Source: Serratia liquefaciens
Lineage (GTDB): Bacteria > Pseudomonadota > Gammaproteobacteria > Enterobacterales > Enterobacteriaceae
NCBI RefSeq assembly: GCF_027594825.1
Contig: NZ_CP088930.1
Coordinates: 3,781,019 to 3,845,018 of the forward strand
DNA: 64,000 nt
Reading direction: 5' to 3'
Each line of letters starts with the position of its first letter. The first letter of the stretch is position 1. Both the position numbers and the translations under genes were made by a program. Of this stretch, positions 10,482-20,659 are shown in pieces. The notes below the pieces were generated by a model. That model was not told where the DNA came from and made no database searches. It was given only the letters and a program-made list of their open reading frames with translations.

Positions 10482-11243
10482 ATGCGGATATTGCTGAGTA
10501 ATGACGACGGTGTTACCGCCCCAGGCATTCAGGTGCTGGCGGCAGCGCTGCGAGAGTTTGCTGAGGTGCAGGTTGTGGCACCCGATCGTAACCGCAGCGG
10601 TTCTTCCAATGCGCTGACGTTGGAATCCCCATTGCGCACCCTGACGATGCCCAATGGGGATATCGCCGTACAGCAAGGAACACCGACCGATTGCGTCTAC
10701 CTGGGGGTGAATGCCCTGATGCAACCTGCGCCGGATATTGTGGTTTCCGGTATCAATGCCGGCCCCAATCTGGGCGATGACGTTATCTACTCCGGCACCG
10801 TGGCTGCCGCCATGGAAGGGCGCCATTTGGGCTTGCCTGCGCTGGCCGTGTCGTTGAACGGCCATCAGCATTATGCTGCGGCGGCGGCGATCACCTGCCG
10901 GGTGCTGCGAGCCTTGCTGCGTGAGCCGTTGCGCACCGGTAAAATTCTCAATATCAACGTGCCGGACTTGCCGTTGGATGAGATAAAAGGCATCCGAGTG
11001 ACCCGCTGCGGCAGCCGTCACCCGGCAGATAAGGTGTTCTGCCAACAGGACCCGCGCGGGCAAAACCTCTACTGGATCGGGCCGCCGGGTGATAAGTTTG
11101 ATGTCGGGCCGGACACGGATTTCGCTGCGGTAGAACAGGGTTATGTGGCGATCACGCCATTGCAGGTGGATTTGACCGCCTATGCGGCCCAGGACGTGGT
11201 AAAAACGTGGTTAACCAAAGCAGGGGTTGGCGGGGAATGGTGA
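10482..11243 (+). CDS. surE: 5'/3'-nucleotidase SurE
   Basis: Metal-dependent nucleoside monophosphate phosphatase with exopolyphosphatase activity, linked to stationary-phase survival. The N-terminal metal motif [16 protein letters not shown] (Asn7-Asp8-Asp9) and the [14 protein letters not shown] and [26 protein letters not shown] blocks are intact. 253 aa is family length. Its last seven bases overlap the pcm start, a conserved coupling. It lies about 190 bp after the truD terminator, so it probably has its own promoter. Confidence 0.97.
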   Translation: MRILLSNDDGVTAPGIQVLAAALREFAEVQVVAPDRNRSGSSNALTLESPLRTLTMPNGDIAVQQGTPTDCVYLGVNALMQPAPDIVVSGINAGPNLGDDVIYSGTVAAAMEGRHLGLPALAVSLNGHQHYAAAAAITCRVLRALLREPLRTGKILNINVPDLPLDEIKGIRVTRCGSRHPADKVFCQQDPRGQNLYWIGPPGDKFDVGPDTDFAAVEQGYVAITPLQVDLTAYAAQDVVKTWLTKAGVGGEW

Positions 11244-11863
11244 ACAAGCGTATGCACACATTGCTGACGCAACTGCGTCAACAAGGGATCCAGGACGAAC
11301 GATTGCTGCTGGCCATTGAGGCCGTGCCGCGTGAGCGCTTTGTTGATGAAGCGCTTGAGCACAAGGCTTATGAGAATACCGCGCTGCCGATCGGCTCGGG
11401 TCAAACGATCTCCCAGCCCTATATGGTGGCACGGATGACCGAGCTGCTGAACCTGACGCCCACTTCGCGAGTTCTTGAGATTGGCACGGGTTCCGGCTAT
11501 CAGACCGCCATCCTGGCGCATCTGGTGCAGCACGTGTGCTCGGTTGAGCGTATCAAGGGATTGCAATGGCAGGCGAAGCGCCGCCTGAAGCAACTCGATC
11601 TCCATAATGTTTCCACTCGCCACGGCGACGGCTGGCAAGGGTGGGCGTCGCGGGGGCCGTTTGACGCCATCATTGTCACCGCCGCGCCGCCGGAAATTCC
11701 CCCGGCGCTGATGGAACAGTTGGACGACGGTGGCATTTTGGTGCTGCCGGTCGGTGAGCAGGCCCAAACCCTCAAACGTATTCAGCGTCAGGGGAACGAA
11801 TTTGTTATCGATACCGTCGAAGCGGTACGCTTTGTTCCTTTGGTGAAGGGCGAATTGGCCTAG
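11237..11863 (+). CDS. pcm: Protein-L-isoaspartate O-methyltransferase
   Basis: Repairs isoaspartyl residues in aged proteins using S-adenosylmethionine. The SAM-binding motif [13 protein letters not shown] and the downstream [18 protein letters not shown] block are typical, and the C-terminus is [13 protein letters not shown] start it at ATG 11237 ([10 protein letters not shown]), giving 208 aa as in E. coli and overlapping surE by seven bases; the GTG at 11207 would add ten residues without family support. A hairpin with a short T-run at 11995-12024 may end transcription before nlpD. Confidence 0.95.
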   Translation: MVNKRMHTLLTQLRQQGIQDERLLLAIEAVPRERFVDEALEHKAYENTALPIGSGQTISQPYMVARMTELLNLTPTSRVLEIGTGSGYQTAILAHLVQHVCSVERIKGLQWQAKRRLKQLDLHNVSTRHGDGWQGWASRGPFDAIIVTAAPPEIPPALMEQLDDGGILVLPVGEQAQTLKRIQRQGNEFVIDTVEAVRFVPLVKGELA

Positions 11864-12170
11864 CGATTGTCTGAATTTTCGGCAGGAAATGAAATCTGTT
11901 GCACTTTCATCCCCTCCGGTTAAGGTTTTAGCGTTTCAATAAAACTAATTTTCAATACAATTGCCTTTCTGCGCAGTTGTCTTATGGTGCAGCAGCGCTA
12001 ATGTGGTTAGCATTGGCGCGCTGTTTTGAGGCTCCGGCATGAGGTTTTCTGACGTTCAGGAATCGGCCGCGGGCACCTTTCATTGTAGGAACGTAGAGAA
12101 TGTTAAAAGCTCAGCTACGATGTAAAGGGTATTTTGGATATATCGCTGATATTGCTGTCATGGGGGAAGC
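11864..12170. other. pcm-nlpD intergenic region
   Basis: About 300 bp without a gene. It holds a hairpin GCGCTAATG/CATTGGCGC (11995-12019) followed by GCTGTTTTG, a possible weak terminator of surE-pcm, and presumably the nlpD promoter to its right. Nothing else recognisable. Confidence 0.45.
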
Positions 12171-13181
12171 ATGAGCACGGGAAGCCCAATGATTACATTA
12201 CGCCGGGTTGCGGTGTGTACGATGGTAAGTTTGTGGTTGGCGGGTTGTACGAACACTGCGTCAACATCGGCCCCTATCAGTAGTGTGAACGGTGGTGGCG
12301 CCGGAGCCGCTGCATCCAGCAACGCTGGAACACAGGCTGGCTCTGAGGGGCACATTGTTTACAACCGCAGTTATACTTCGATCCCCAAAGGGAGCTACAG
12401 CGGTAATACCTATACGGTTAAGCGTGGAGACACGCTGTTTTACATCGCCTGGATCACCGGAAATGATTACCGTGACCTGGCGCAACGCAACAATATTCCT
12501 GAGCCTTACAGCCTGAATGTGGGTCAAAACATTCAGCTTGGTAATGGTTCGGCAGCTGGAAACGGCGGCATGCTGGCGGCAACAGACGCCACCAGCGGCG
12601 GCGTACCAAAGCCGCCATCGACCTCCCAGATACAAACTGCAACGGTTGATTCTCAATCAACTAACGCGTATTCTGATAATTCGGGTAAACAGAATGTAGG
12701 TAAGATGTTACCTGCAGCAGGCGCAGTGGCGGCAACTACCGCAACAGCCCCTGTTACCGCACCGGTCGTTGCTCCACCAGTGAGCAGCACCGTCAGCAAC
12801 AGCGCTCCGGTAAGTACCTGGAGATGGCCGACTGACGGGAAGATTATTGATAACTTTTCCTCATCAGAAGGTGGGAATAAAGGTGTCGATATCGCCGGGT
12901 CCCGTGGGCAGCCTATCTTCGCTACCGCCGATGGTCGTGTAGTGTACGCAGGCAACGCTTTACGGGGTTACGGTAATCTGATCATCATCAAACACAATGA
13001 TGATTACCTGAGCGCCTACGCTCACAACGACACAATGCTGGTCCGGGAACAACAAGAAGTGAAGGCGGGTCAAAAAATAGCCACCATGGGTAGCACCGGA
13101 ACCAGTTCAGTACGTTTGCATTTTGAAATTCGTTACAAGGGGAAATCCGTAAACCCGCTGCGTTATCTTCCGCAGCGATAG
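12171..13181 (+). CDS. nlpD: Murein hydrolase activator NlpD (LysM/LytM lipoprotein)
   Basis: Outer-membrane lipoprotein that activates the amidase AmiC during daughter-cell separation. The lipobox LAGC gives lipidated Cys26. A LysM domain ([14 protein letters not shown] to about residue 120), a low-complexity Ala/Thr/Val/Pro linker (about 150-215) and a C-terminal LytM (M23) domain follow. In the LytM domain the expected metal-ligand histidine is replaced ([10 protein letters not shown]), as in known catalytically dead NlpD. The 3' half should contain the main rpoS promoter and long leader, as in other enterobacteria. 336 aa. Confidence 0.95.
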   Translation: MSTGSPMITLRRVAVCTMVSLWLAGCTNTASTSAPISSVNGGGAGAAASSNAGTQAGSEGHIVYNRSYTSIPKGSYSGNTYTVKRGDTLFYIAWITGNDYRDLAQRNNIPEPYSLNVGQNIQLGNGSAAGNGGMLAATDATSGGVPKPPSTSQIQTATVDSQSTNAYSDNSGKQNVGKMLPAAGAVAATTATAPVTAPVVAPPVSSTVSNSAPVSTWRWPTDGKIIDNFSSSEGGNKGVDIAGSRGQPIFATADGRVVYAGNALRGYGNLIIIKHNDDYLSAYAHNDTMLVREQQEVKAGQKIATMGSTGTSSVRLHFEIRYKGKSVNPLRYLPQR

Positions 13182-13186
13182 ATTGG

Positions 13187-13208
13187 GCAGAATACGCTGT
13201 TATTCTGC
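13187..13208 (+). other. Hairpin in the rpoS leader
   Basis: Perfect eight-base stem GCAGAATA/TATTCTGC around a six-base loop, between the nlpD stop and the rpoS start, ending 27 bases before the ATG. It lacks a T-run, so it is more likely a leader structure than a terminator. The Shine-Dalgarno region GGGTAGGAGCAGC follows. Confidence 0.5.
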
Positions 13209-13235
13209 TCGCGGTATCACGGGTAGGAGCAGCAT

Positions 13236-14234
13236 ATGAGCCAAAATACGCTGAAAGTTAACGAGTTACATGATGATGCGGATTTCGACGAGAACGCAAC
13301 GGAAGCGGAATCATTCGACGAAAAAGCACTGGTAGAAGAAGAGGCCAGTGAGAATGATCTAGCGGAAGAAGAGTTGTTGTCACAAGGCGTGACCCAACGC
13401 GTATTGGATGCGACGCAGCTCTATCTGGGCGAAATCGGTTATTCTCCGCTGCTTACCGCAGAGGAAGAAGTTTATTTTGCGCGGCGTGCACTGCGCGGTG
13501 ACGTGCCGTCCCGCCGCCGAATGATTGAAAGCAACCTGCGGCTGGTGGTGAAAATCGCCCGCCGTTACAGCAACCGCGGCCTGGCGCTGCTGGATCTGAT
13601 TGAAGAGGGTAACCTCGGTCTGATCCGCGCAGTGGAAAAGTTTGACCCAGAACGCGGTTTCCGTTTCTCGACCTACGCTACCTGGTGGATCCGGCAGACG
13701 ATTGAACGGGCGATCATGAACCAAACCCGTACTATCCGCTTGCCTATCCACATAGTTAAAGAACTGAATGTCTATTTGCGCACCGCGCGCGAGCTTTCTC
13801 ACAAACTGGATCATGAACCGAGCGCTGAAGAGATTGCAGAGCAACTCGACAAGCCGGTGGATGACGTCAGCCGCATGCTGCGCCTGAACGAACGTATCAC
13901 TTCTGTGGATACGCCGTTGGGTGGGGATTCGGAGAAAGCGCTGTTGGACATTCTGGCAGACGAGAAAGACAACGGACCGGAAGACACCACGCAAGACGAT
14001 GACATGAAGCAGAGCATCGTGAAATGGCTGTTCGAACTGAACGCCAAACAGCGTGAGGTGCTGGCGCGTCGTTTTGGCCTGTTGGGCTACGAAGCGGCGA
14101 CGCTCGAAGATGTGGGCCGTGAAATTGGCCTGACTCGCGAGCGAGTTCGTCAGATCCAGGTTGAAGGTTTGCGTCGCCTGCGTGAAATACTGCAGATGCA
14201 GGGCCTGAGTATCGAGGCACTGTTCCGCGAGTAA
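13236..14234 (+). CDS. rpoS: RNA polymerase sigma factor RpoS (sigma-38)
   Basis: Master sigma factor of stationary phase and general stress. An acidic N-terminal region 1.1 is followed by region 1.2 ([19 protein letters not shown]), region 2 ([55 protein letters not shown], the core-binding and -10-recognition part), region 3, and region 4 with the helix-turn-helix [20 protein letters not shown]. 332 aa, no truncation, no frameshift; rpoS is often attenuated in cultured isolates but here looks intact. It is preceded by nlpD, whose 3' part normally carries its promoter. Confidence 0.98.
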   Translation: MSQNTLKVNELHDDADFDENATEAESFDEKALVEEEASENDLAEEELLSQGVTQRVLDATQLYLGEIGYSPLLTAEEEVYFARRALRGDVPSRRRMIESNLRLVVKIARRYSNRGLALLDLIEEGNLGLIRAVEKFDPERGFRFSTYATWWIRQTIERAIMNQTRTIRLPIHIVKELNVYLRTARELSHKLDHEPSAEEIAEQLDKPVDDVSRMLRLNERITSVDTPLGGDSEKALLDILADEKDNGPEDTTQDDDMKQSIVKWLFELNAKQREVLARRFGLLGYEAATLEDVGREIGLTRERVRQIQVEGLRRLREILQMQGLSIEALFRE

Positions 14235-14260
14235 CGTTGGCAGTTGAACCGCATCAAAAT

Positions 14261-14295
14261 AAAAACGGTGAGCATAATGCTCGCCGTTTTTTTTT
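14261..14295 (+). terminator. Rho-independent terminator after rpoS
   Basis: Stem AAAACGGTGAGCAT/ATGCTCGCCGTTTT followed by further T residues. Its left arm and most of its right arm recur at 15822-15850 on the far side of glsA. Confidence 0.9.
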
Positions 14296-14429
14296 AACGA
14301 ATACTGCAAAACCGCGATTAGGGAAAGACCCGCCGCCGCCCGCTGGTCGAGGGTTAATGCGATCTTTTTGCTGTCAGCCTATAGAACATTCTTAGAAGTC
14401 GCCGATGCGCTGGCACGACGGGAATGAGA

Positions 14430-15434
14430 TCAGTGAGCGTCGTAAAGGTTGGCTTTGGTTGCGTGCGCGACGTAGCTGATTGCTTCCTGTGCACGGACGC
14501 TATTGCCGGCTTTATCCAGGGGGGGTGAGTAGACCGCAATGGCGTATTGGCCAGGGACGACGGCGACCATACCGCCGCCAACACCGCTTTTGGCTGGGAC
14601 ACCTACGTTGTATAGCCATTGCCCTGAGCCGTCATAGAGACCGGCAATCGCCATTTCTGACAGCACGTTTGGGACGTATTGTTGCTGCAGTAGCTGCTTG
14701 CCAGTGAAGGGGGATTTCCCCGCGTTTGCCAATACGGCCCCCATCTTGGCCAGTTGCTCAGTGGTGGCGCTCACCGAACACTGTTTGGTGTAGATATCGA
14801 GCGCTTCGTCGGCATTGCTGTACATGCGGCCATAAGACATCATCAAGCGACTCAGCGCCTGGTTATGCTGGTTAGTCACGGATTCGGAATGATAAACGTC
14901 AAGATTAATGCTCAATTTAGCATCGGCATAGGCGTTCATATTATCGATAATCTGTTGCCAACGATCGTTGGCATTTTTCGCATTGATAAAGCTGACGGTG
15001 CTAATGGCGCCGGCATTAACCAGTGGATTCTGCGGGCGCTCTGGACGCAGTTCGATGGCGAGGCCAGAATTAAAGGGTAATCCGGTTGAGTTTGCACCCA
15101 GCTCATTCAGTACTTTGTCAGCGCCATGTTGATTTAATGCGATAGATAAAGAGAATATTTTGGTTAATGATTCCAGTGGAAATGTTTTTTGTGTATCTCC
15201 GGCGGTATAGAGCTTGCCATCTACAGTTGCAATCGCGATAGCGTAATTTTTATCACTGTAAGCCGCCAATGCAGGAATATAATCAGCAACCTTACCACGA
15301 TTGTCATTTTTAAATTTCTGATAAGCCGATTGCACGATGGCAGCATAGTCGGGAGAGTCAGCAGCTAAGGCGCCGGTGCTTGTCAGGGAAATGAACGGAA
15401 TGGAAAAAACTATAGCTAAAAGCTTAGGTTTCAT
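14430..15434 (-). CDS. glsA: Glutaminase A with a signal peptide (probably periplasmic)
   Basis: Hydrolyses glutamine to glutamate and ammonia. It is a serine-dependent beta-lactamase-fold glutaminase: catalytic Ser-x-x-Lys is SLTK (Ser89/Lys92), and the family block PQNPLVNAGAIST follows. I chose the ATG at 15434 because TAGGAGT lies just upstream; it gives 334 aa and exposes a classical signal peptide, MKPK then a hydrophobic stretch and a likely cut after GALA (residue 24). Common enterobacterial GlsA proteins (YbaS, YneH) are about 310 aa and lack this leader. It sits between rpoS and mutS, where E. coli strains carry variable genes. Confidence 0.88.
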   Translation of the reverse strand: MKPKLLAIVFSIPFISLTSTGALAADSPDYAAIVQSAYQKFKNDNRGKVADYIPALAAYSDKNYAIAIATVDGKLYTAGDTQKTFPLESLTKIFSLSIALNQHGADKVLNELGANSTGLPFNSGLAIELRPERPQNPLVNAGAISTVSFINAKNANDRWQQIIDNMNAYADAKLSINLDVYHSESVTNQHNQALSRLMMSYGRMYSNADEALDIYTKQCSVSATTEQLAKMGAVLANAGKSPFTGKQLLQQQYVPNVLSEMAIAGLYDGSGQWLYNVGVPAKSGVGGGMVAVVPGQYAIAVYSPPLDKAGNSVRAQEAISYVAHATKANLYDAH

Positions 15435-15868
15435 AAAATGACTCCTACAGGATGGATAGGTGTTTGTATTAAATAAAATGACTGACGTGGGCATTCACAA
15501 TGGGCATTTTGAAAGTGAGAGTGCTTTATTTATTTAAATACATGCAGCTATAACAGTGCTGTTTTCAAAGGGTTTTAATAACAGTGTGGTGGTACAGAGC
15601 ACCGTGGGGAGGGTTGTGCTTTCTCCAATGCTGTAGCAGCGGGCGATCCCGCATTGACAACTGACTGGATATATTGAGGCCTAATTATTCGCTTCGATAT
15701 GCATCACGTCCAATTGATTATTTTAATTGATAGACAATGGCTAATAGCCATGGCGAATCAAAAACAGGATATGAAACATCATTACCTTCATTGTGTAACA
15801 ATAACGATAAACCTTATTAAATAAAAACGGTGAGCATGATGCTCACCGTTTGCTGTTTATGCGTCGAG
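15435..15868. other. glsA-mutS intergenic region
   Basis: About 430 bp containing the presumed glsA promoter (A/T-rich, 15435-15600) and, at its right end, the mutS terminator. No open reading frame or RNA recognised. Confidence 0.5.
15822..15850 (-). terminator. Terminator of mutS, near copy of the rpoS terminator
   Basis: Read on the minus strand, AAACGGTGAGCAT/ATGCTCACCGTTT forms a stem followed by a T-rich tract. On the plus strand the AAAAACGGTGAGCAT arm is identical to the arm at 14261-14275, with two differences in the rest of the repeat. Confidence 0.8.
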
Positions 15869-18424
15869 TTAGACCATATTCTTCAGGCGGTAAATCCATT
15901 CCAGCGCCTGGCGCGGAGACAGTGAATCCGGATCCAGGGCTTCAAGCGCTTCAACCGCCGGAGAGGTTTCCTCGTTCAACAGCGTCATTTGGGTGGCGTC
16001 AACGGTACCGCTGGCGGTGTGGCTGGAGATGGCTTCCAGTTCCCGCAATTTCTGGCGCGCGCGTTTGATCACTTCACGCGGCACCCCGGCCAGTGCGGCA
16101 ACCGCCAGCCCGTAACTTTTGCTGGCGGCACCGTCCTGCACGCTGTGCATAAAGGCGATGGTGTCACCGTGCTCGAGCGCATCCAAATGCACGTTAACCA
16201 CTCCTTCCATTTTTTCCGGCAGGGTGGTCAGCTCAAAGTAATGGGTGGCGAACAGGGTCATGGCCTTGATGCGGCTGGCCAGATTTTCGGCACAGGCCCA
16301 GGCCAGGGATAAACCGTCATAGGTCGAGGTGCCGCGGCCAATCTCGTCCATCAGCACCAGGCTGTGTTCGGTGGCGTTATGCAGGATATTGGCCGTTTCG
16401 GTCATCTCAACCATAAAGGTGGAGCGGCCGGAGGCCAGATCGTCAGCCGCACCTACGCGGGTAAATATGCGATCGACCGGGCCAATGACCGCCTTGCTTG
16501 CCGGCACGTAGCTACCGATATGGGCCATCAGTACGATCAGCGCCGTTTGGCGCATATAAGTACTTTTACCACCCATATTAGGACCGGTAATGATCAACAT
16601 TCGGCGTTGGGGCGACAGTGACAGCGGGTTGGAGATAAAGGGTTCGCTCAACACCTGCTCCACCACCGGGTGGCGACCTTCGGTGATGCGCACGCCAGGC
16701 TGCTCGCTCATGGTCGGGCAGGCGTAGTTCAGCGTTTCGGCGCGTTCAGCCAGGTTGGCCAGCACGTCCAGTTCTGCCAAAGCCGCAGCGCTTTGTTGCA
16801 ATTCACCCAGATGTGGCAACAGCAAATCGAACAGCTCTTCGTACAGGCCTTTCTCGATGGCCAGCGCTTTCCCTTTAGAGGTCAGCACCTTGTCTTCGTA
16901 CTCTTTCAGTTCGGGAATGATGTAGCGTTCGGCGTTTTTCAGCGTCTGACGACGCACGTAATGGATCGGTACCAGGTGGCTTTGCCCGCGACTGACCTGA
17001 ATGTAATAGCCATGAACGCCATTGAAACCGACCTTCAGCGTATCCAGCCCCAGTTTTTCGCGCTCGCGGATCTCGAGACGGTCGAGATAGTCGCTGGCAC
17101 CATCGGCCAAGGCTCGCCATTCGTCCAGCTCGCTGTTGTAGCCGGGGGCGATAACGCCACCGTCGCGGACCAGCACCGGCGGAGCTTCCACCACGGCGCG
17201 CTCCAGCAAGTCCTGCAGTTCATCAAACTGGCCCACCTGTGACAGCAGGTGCTGCACATGCGGAGTGTTTACGCCTTTTAACAGCGCATGGATATCCGGT
17301 AACTGCTGGAAGGCATGACGCATGCGTGCCAGATCGCGCGGACGGGCGCTGCGCAACGCCAAACGGGCGAGGATACGTTCCAGATCGCCGACCTGACGCA
17401 AAGAGGGTTGCAGATCGGCATACAGATCCTGCAGTGCACCGATGGCTTGCTGACGATCATTCAGTACCTTGATGTCACGAGTCGGCATATGCAGCCAGCG
17501 CTTAAGCATACGGCTGCCCATGGCCGTGACGCTGTGATCGAGGATCGCCGCCAGGGTGTTTTCAGTACCGCCGGACAGATTCTGGGTCAACTCGAGGTTA
17601 CGCCGGGTGGCGGCGTCCATGATGATGCCGTCCTGTTGACGCTCCATGGTGATGCCACGGATGTGCGGCAATGAGGTGCGCTGAGTATCTTTGACGTACT
17701 GCAGCAGGCAGCCGGCGGCACGCAGTGCCTGATGGGCCTGTTCAACGCCGAAGCCGGTAAGATCGCGGGTGCCGAATTGCAGGTTAAGCTGCTGACGGGC
17801 GGTCTCCGGTTCGAATTCCCACAGCGGGCGACGACGCAGACCATGGCGCTGCTCAATCAGCGACATCTGTTCAAAGGTTTCGGGATAAAGCAGCTCGGCG
17901 GGATTAGTGCGTTGCAGCTCGGCCGCCATGGTCTCGATATCTGCCGGTTCGGCAACGCGGAAACGGCCGGAGCTGATGTCCAGCGTCGCGTAACCAAAGC
18001 CACGTGCGTCCTGCCAGATGGCGGCCAGCAGGTTGTCCTGACGCTCCTGTAACAAGGCTTCATCGGTGATGGTGCCAGGCGTGACGATGCGCACCACTTT
18101 GCGCTCAACCGGACCTTTACTGGTGGCCGGATCGCCGATTTGTTCGCACAGGGCAACGGATTCACCAAGCTGCACCAGTTTGGCCAGGTAGTTTTCCACC
18201 GCGTGATGGGGGACACCGGCCATGGGAATAGGCTCCCCTGCCGAGGCACCGCGCTTGGTCAGCGAAATATCCAGCAGTTGGGACGCGCGCTTGGCATCAT
18301 CGTAGAACAGCTCGTAGAAGTCGCCCATGCGGTAGAACAGCAGGATCTCGGGATGCTGGGCCTTGAGGCGCAGGTACTGCTGCATCATTGGCGTGTGTGA
18401 ATCGAGCTTGTCGGTGCTATTCAT
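15869..18424 (-). CDS. mutS: DNA mismatch repair protein MutS
   Basis: Mismatch-recognition ATPase. The N-terminal mismatch-binding motif [11 protein letters not shown] (Phe-x-Glu), the central lever/clamp domains, the ATPase Walker [10 protein letters not shown], Walker [13 protein letters not shown] and the C-terminal dimerisation tail are all present. 851 aa matches E. coli MutS (853), with no disruption that would suggest a mutator strain. It converges with rpoS across glsA; its terminator is at 15822-15850 and its upstream flank carries the AbiE cassette. Confidence 0.98.
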   Translation of the reverse strand: MNSTDKLDSHTPMMQQYLRLKAQHPEILLFYRMGDFYELFYDDAKRASQLLDISLTKRGASAGEPIPMAGVPHHAVENYLAKLVQLGESVALCEQIGDPATSKGPVERKVVRIVTPGTITDEALLQERQDNLLAAIWQDARGFGYATLDISSGRFRVAEPADIETMAAELQRTNPAELLYPETFEQMSLIEQRHGLRRRPLWEFEPETARQQLNLQFGTRDLTGFGVEQAHQALRAAGCLLQYVKDTQRTSLPHIRGITMERQQDGIIMDAATRRNLELTQNLSGGTENTLAAILDHSVTAMGSRMLKRWLHMPTRDIKVLNDRQQAIGALQDLYADLQPSLRQVGDLERILARLALRSARPRDLARMRHAFQQLPDIHALLKGVNTPHVQHLLSQVGQFDELQDLLERAVVEAPPVLVRDGGVIAPGYNSELDEWRALADGASDYLDRLEIREREKLGLDTLKVGFNGVHGYYIQVSRGQSHLVPIHYVRRQTLKNAERYIIPELKEYEDKVLTSKGKALAIEKGLYEELFDLLLPHLGELQQSAAALAELDVLANLAERAETLNYACPTMSEQPGVRITEGRHPVVEQVLSEPFISNPLSLSPQRRMLIITGPNMGGKSTYMRQTALIVLMAHIGSYVPASKAVIGPVDRIFTRVGAADDLASGRSTFMVEMTETANILHNATEHSLVLMDEIGRGTSTYDGLSLAWACAENLASRIKAMTLFATHYFELTTLPEKMEGVVNVHLDALEHGDTIAFMHSVQDGAASKSYGLAVAALAGVPREVIKRARQKLRELEAISSHTASGTVDATQMTLLNEETSPAVEALEALDPDSLSPRQALEWIYRLKNMV

Positions 18425-18905
18425 AAGATTACTGTTTCCAATCCATTGAATTTAAAATGAGTTTTGACGCTGTTTTTCATCGTTAGGTTTCACGCCGTTT
18501 TACAAAAAATCACGCCTGCAGGCGGCCGCAGGGCGAGGTAAAGCCATTTATCAAACCGATCCCAAACGGAACGGAGGGCGCCGCGGCTACCGGCGATGGG
18601 GATCAATAAGCTTTTTATACCGACGCTATACTAGCCCAGCGGGTAATCCGCTGTCACAGGTAAAAATGGGGAGCGCTGCGCAAAGTGAGTTTGTAAGGCT
18701 GGTATAAAGTTGCATGAACTCAAACTCACCAGAAATGAAGGGATTGTCGGGCATCTGAGCCGAAAGATGAAGAAGCAAAAGTCATTAGAGTAGATGGCAG
18801 CTAAAGAGTTGGTCCAGTTCCGTCCCGTGATAGTGGGTTAAATATTGACATATCTTCTGCTCGGTAGTTTACTATTTGTATTATTGTCGAACCATAGGTG
18901 AATCT
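18425..18905. other. mutS-abiEi intergenic region
   Basis: About 480 bp. The left part should contain the mutS promoter. It carries direct repeat copy 1 (18668-18699) and its hairpin. The right end carries a candidate AbiE promoter: TTGACA at 18845-18850 and TACTAT at 18870-18875, with a rather long 19-bp spacer. No gene recognised. Confidence 0.5.
18668..18699. repeat. 32-bp direct repeat, copy 1 (left of AbiE cassette)
   Basis: Matches 20660-20691 at 30 of 32 positions, including the identical core CAAAGTGAGTTTGTAAGGC. GTTGCA follows 9-10 bases later in both copies. In this copy GTGAGTTTG (18685-18693) can also pair with CAAACTCAC (18721-18729) to form a hairpin. Together the copies bracket the two-gene cassette. 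Confidence 0.85.
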
Positions 18906-19679
18906 ATGGCATCAAAACTAAACTGGCTTTTGCAAAATACGGCCCCGGGATCTCTGGTGTTGCAGTCTTGGTTGACAAAAAACGCTATCAGCCCCTCTTT
19001 AGCCAATAAATATATGCACAGCAACTGGTTGCAAAAACTGCGCTCTGGGGTTTATGCCCGTACTGGACGTGAACCACAGTGGGGCGACGCTGTCCTGTGC
19101 CTGCAAAACCAGCTCGGGGTTTCTGTGCATTTGGCGGGGTTGACCAGCTTGGCTTACCAAGGACGCTCTCATTATCTTCAGCTAACACGGCAGCCTGTTT
19201 GGCTCTGTGTAGAAGACAAAGCTTCGTTACCAAAGTGGTTCAAAGAATTCCCCCATGTTGAGTGGCTTTTTTTTTCGAATCAGAAACTCGATATGCATGA
19301 CGAAAAATATCTGACAGAGATAGACATTAAGGGAGGGCAGTTAGTAGCGAGTGTGCCGGAGTTAGCGGCTTACGAGATTGCTAATGCAGTCCCGGGTTCG
19401 CTTTCATTTGAGCACGCAGCGGAGCTGTTTCAGGGGTTGGTCAATCTGAGTCCACGTAAAGTCGAAACGTTGTTACGATCGAGCCGAGCAGTGAAAACTA
19501 ACCGCCTTTATCTGTTTCTTGCCGATTACTATGCCCACGTATGGAGTAAGCGAATAGATAAAGCCAACATCGATTTGGGGGCCGGGAAACGGCAGATCGT
19601 AGCCGGTGGCAAGCTGGACCCAAAATATCAGATCACTGTTCCCGAGCGTTTCGTTAGCAAAGGGATCTCATATGGATAA
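18906..19679 (+). CDS. AbiEi-type antitoxin / transcriptional repressor (type IV TA)
   Basis: Antitoxin partner of a type IV AbiE toxin-antitoxin pair. The N-terminal segment (about residues 8-50, ending WLQKLRSGVYARTG) looks like the AbiEi winged-helix domain, followed by the typical HLAGLTSLAYQGRSHYL block and an AbiEi C-terminal domain that normally also represses the operon. ATG at 18906 behind AGGTGAATCT gives 257 aa; the TTG at 18876 would prepend ten residues. It overlaps the toxin gene by eight bases. The gene is visibly more A/T-rich than mutS, suggesting acquisition. Family call is by motif and context, without a search. Confidence 0.82.
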   Translation: MASKLNWLLQNTAPGSLVLQSWLTKNAISPSLANKYMHSNWLQKLRSGVYARTGREPQWGDAVLCLQNQLGVSVHLAGLTSLAYQGRSHYLQLTRQPVWLCVEDKASLPKWFKEFPHVEWLFFSNQKLDMHDEKYLTEIDIKGGQLVASVPELAAYEIANAVPGSLSFEHAAELFQGLVNLSPRKVETLLRSSRAVKTNRLYLFLADYYAHVWSKRIDKANIDLGAGKRQIVAGGKLDPKYQITVPERFVSKGISYG

Positions 19680-20589
19680 GCAATCACCTTATTATCGGCA
19701 AGTGGCGTTACTGCTCAGCGCATTACCTGTTGTAGCATCAGAGCGATGCTTTGCGCTCAAAGGTGGAACGGCCATAAACTTATTTGTTTGTCAGTTTCCA
19801 CGTTTGTCGGTTGATATCGATTTGGCTTACATTCCGCTGGAAAACCGAGATGTCGCATTACCCAATGTTAGGGCTGCATTGGCACGTATCGCAGAAGTAT
19901 TGCAACAACAAGCCGGTGTTTCGGCTGTGCTACAAGATAACCGTGCAGATGAAATGCGTATCGTGGTCTCTTCTCAGGAAGCACAGATAAAGATTGAGGT
20001 TTCGCCTGTTACGCGGGGCACTCTGTATCCTCCAGAAGAGCGTGATGTTGTTGAAGCGGTAGAAGACGAGTTCGGTTTTGCCACTCTTCAGATTGTATCT
20101 CTTGCCGATCTCTATGGTGGCAAGCTTTGCGCTGCACTGGATAGGCAGCATCCCCGTGATTTTTATGACGTCAAAATGCTACTCGAAACGGGTGGGATCG
20201 ATCGCCACATCTTTAATGGATTTATCACCTATCTACTGGGACACCCGCGCCCGTTATCAGAGGTACTTAATCCCCGCTGGAAAGATATTTCTGAACTATA
20301 TGCGAATGAATTTAATGGAATGACATTCGATGCGGTCACTCTGGAAGAACTCAATGCGATACCCAACTTAATGGTCGCTGCTCTCAAAGCACAATTCACA
20401 CGGCGTGATTATGATTTTCTGATGGCTTTCAAGAGTGGCCAACCGGACTGGAGTCTGGCTCCTGAAGAGCAGGTCCAGCATCTACCCGCAGTGAAGTGGA
20501 AGCTGCAGAATATCGGCAGGATGCCCGAAGATAAGCATACTCAGGCGTTGGCGAAGCTTGAGGCCGTTCTCACCGAATGGGTAGTTTAG
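19672..20589 (+). CDS. AbiEii-type nucleotidyltransferase toxin (type IV TA)
   Basis: Toxin partner: a DUF1814 nucleotidyltransferase that in known systems causes growth arrest and can abort phage infection. The NTase signature is clear: FALKGGTAINL (about residues 27-37) then LSVDIDLAYI (Asp48, Asp50), and later DLYGGKLCAALDRQHPRDFYDVKML. ATG at 19672 overlaps abiEi by eight bases and gives 305 aa. All catalytic-looking residues are intact, so the pair is probably functional. No neighbouring defence or mobility gene is seen. Confidence 0.88.
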   Translation: MDKQSPYYRQVALLLSALPVVASERCFALKGGTAINLFVCQFPRLSVDIDLAYIPLENRDVALPNVRAALARIAEVLQQQAGVSAVLQDNRADEMRIVVSSQEAQIKIEVSPVTRGTLYPPEERDVVEAVEDEFGFATLQIVSLADLYGGKLCAALDRQHPRDFYDVKMLLETGGIDRHIFNGFITYLLGHPRPLSEVLNPRWKDISELYANEFNGMTFDAVTLEELNAIPNLMVAALKAQFTRRDYDFLMAFKSGQPDWSLAPEEQVQHLPAVKWKLQNIGRMPEDKHTQALAKLEAVLTEWVV

Positions 20590-20659
20590 AATTTTACCTA
20601 TACATATACCTTGGGTTTTACAGTACGGTTTTTTTTAAACCCAATGCATGGTTTTCGCT

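Noticed and set aside
18876..18905. TTG start ten codons upstream of the abiEi ATG
   Set aside because: It overlaps the candidate -10 and has no RBS; the ATG at 18906 has AGGTGA upstream and gives a normal AbiEi length.
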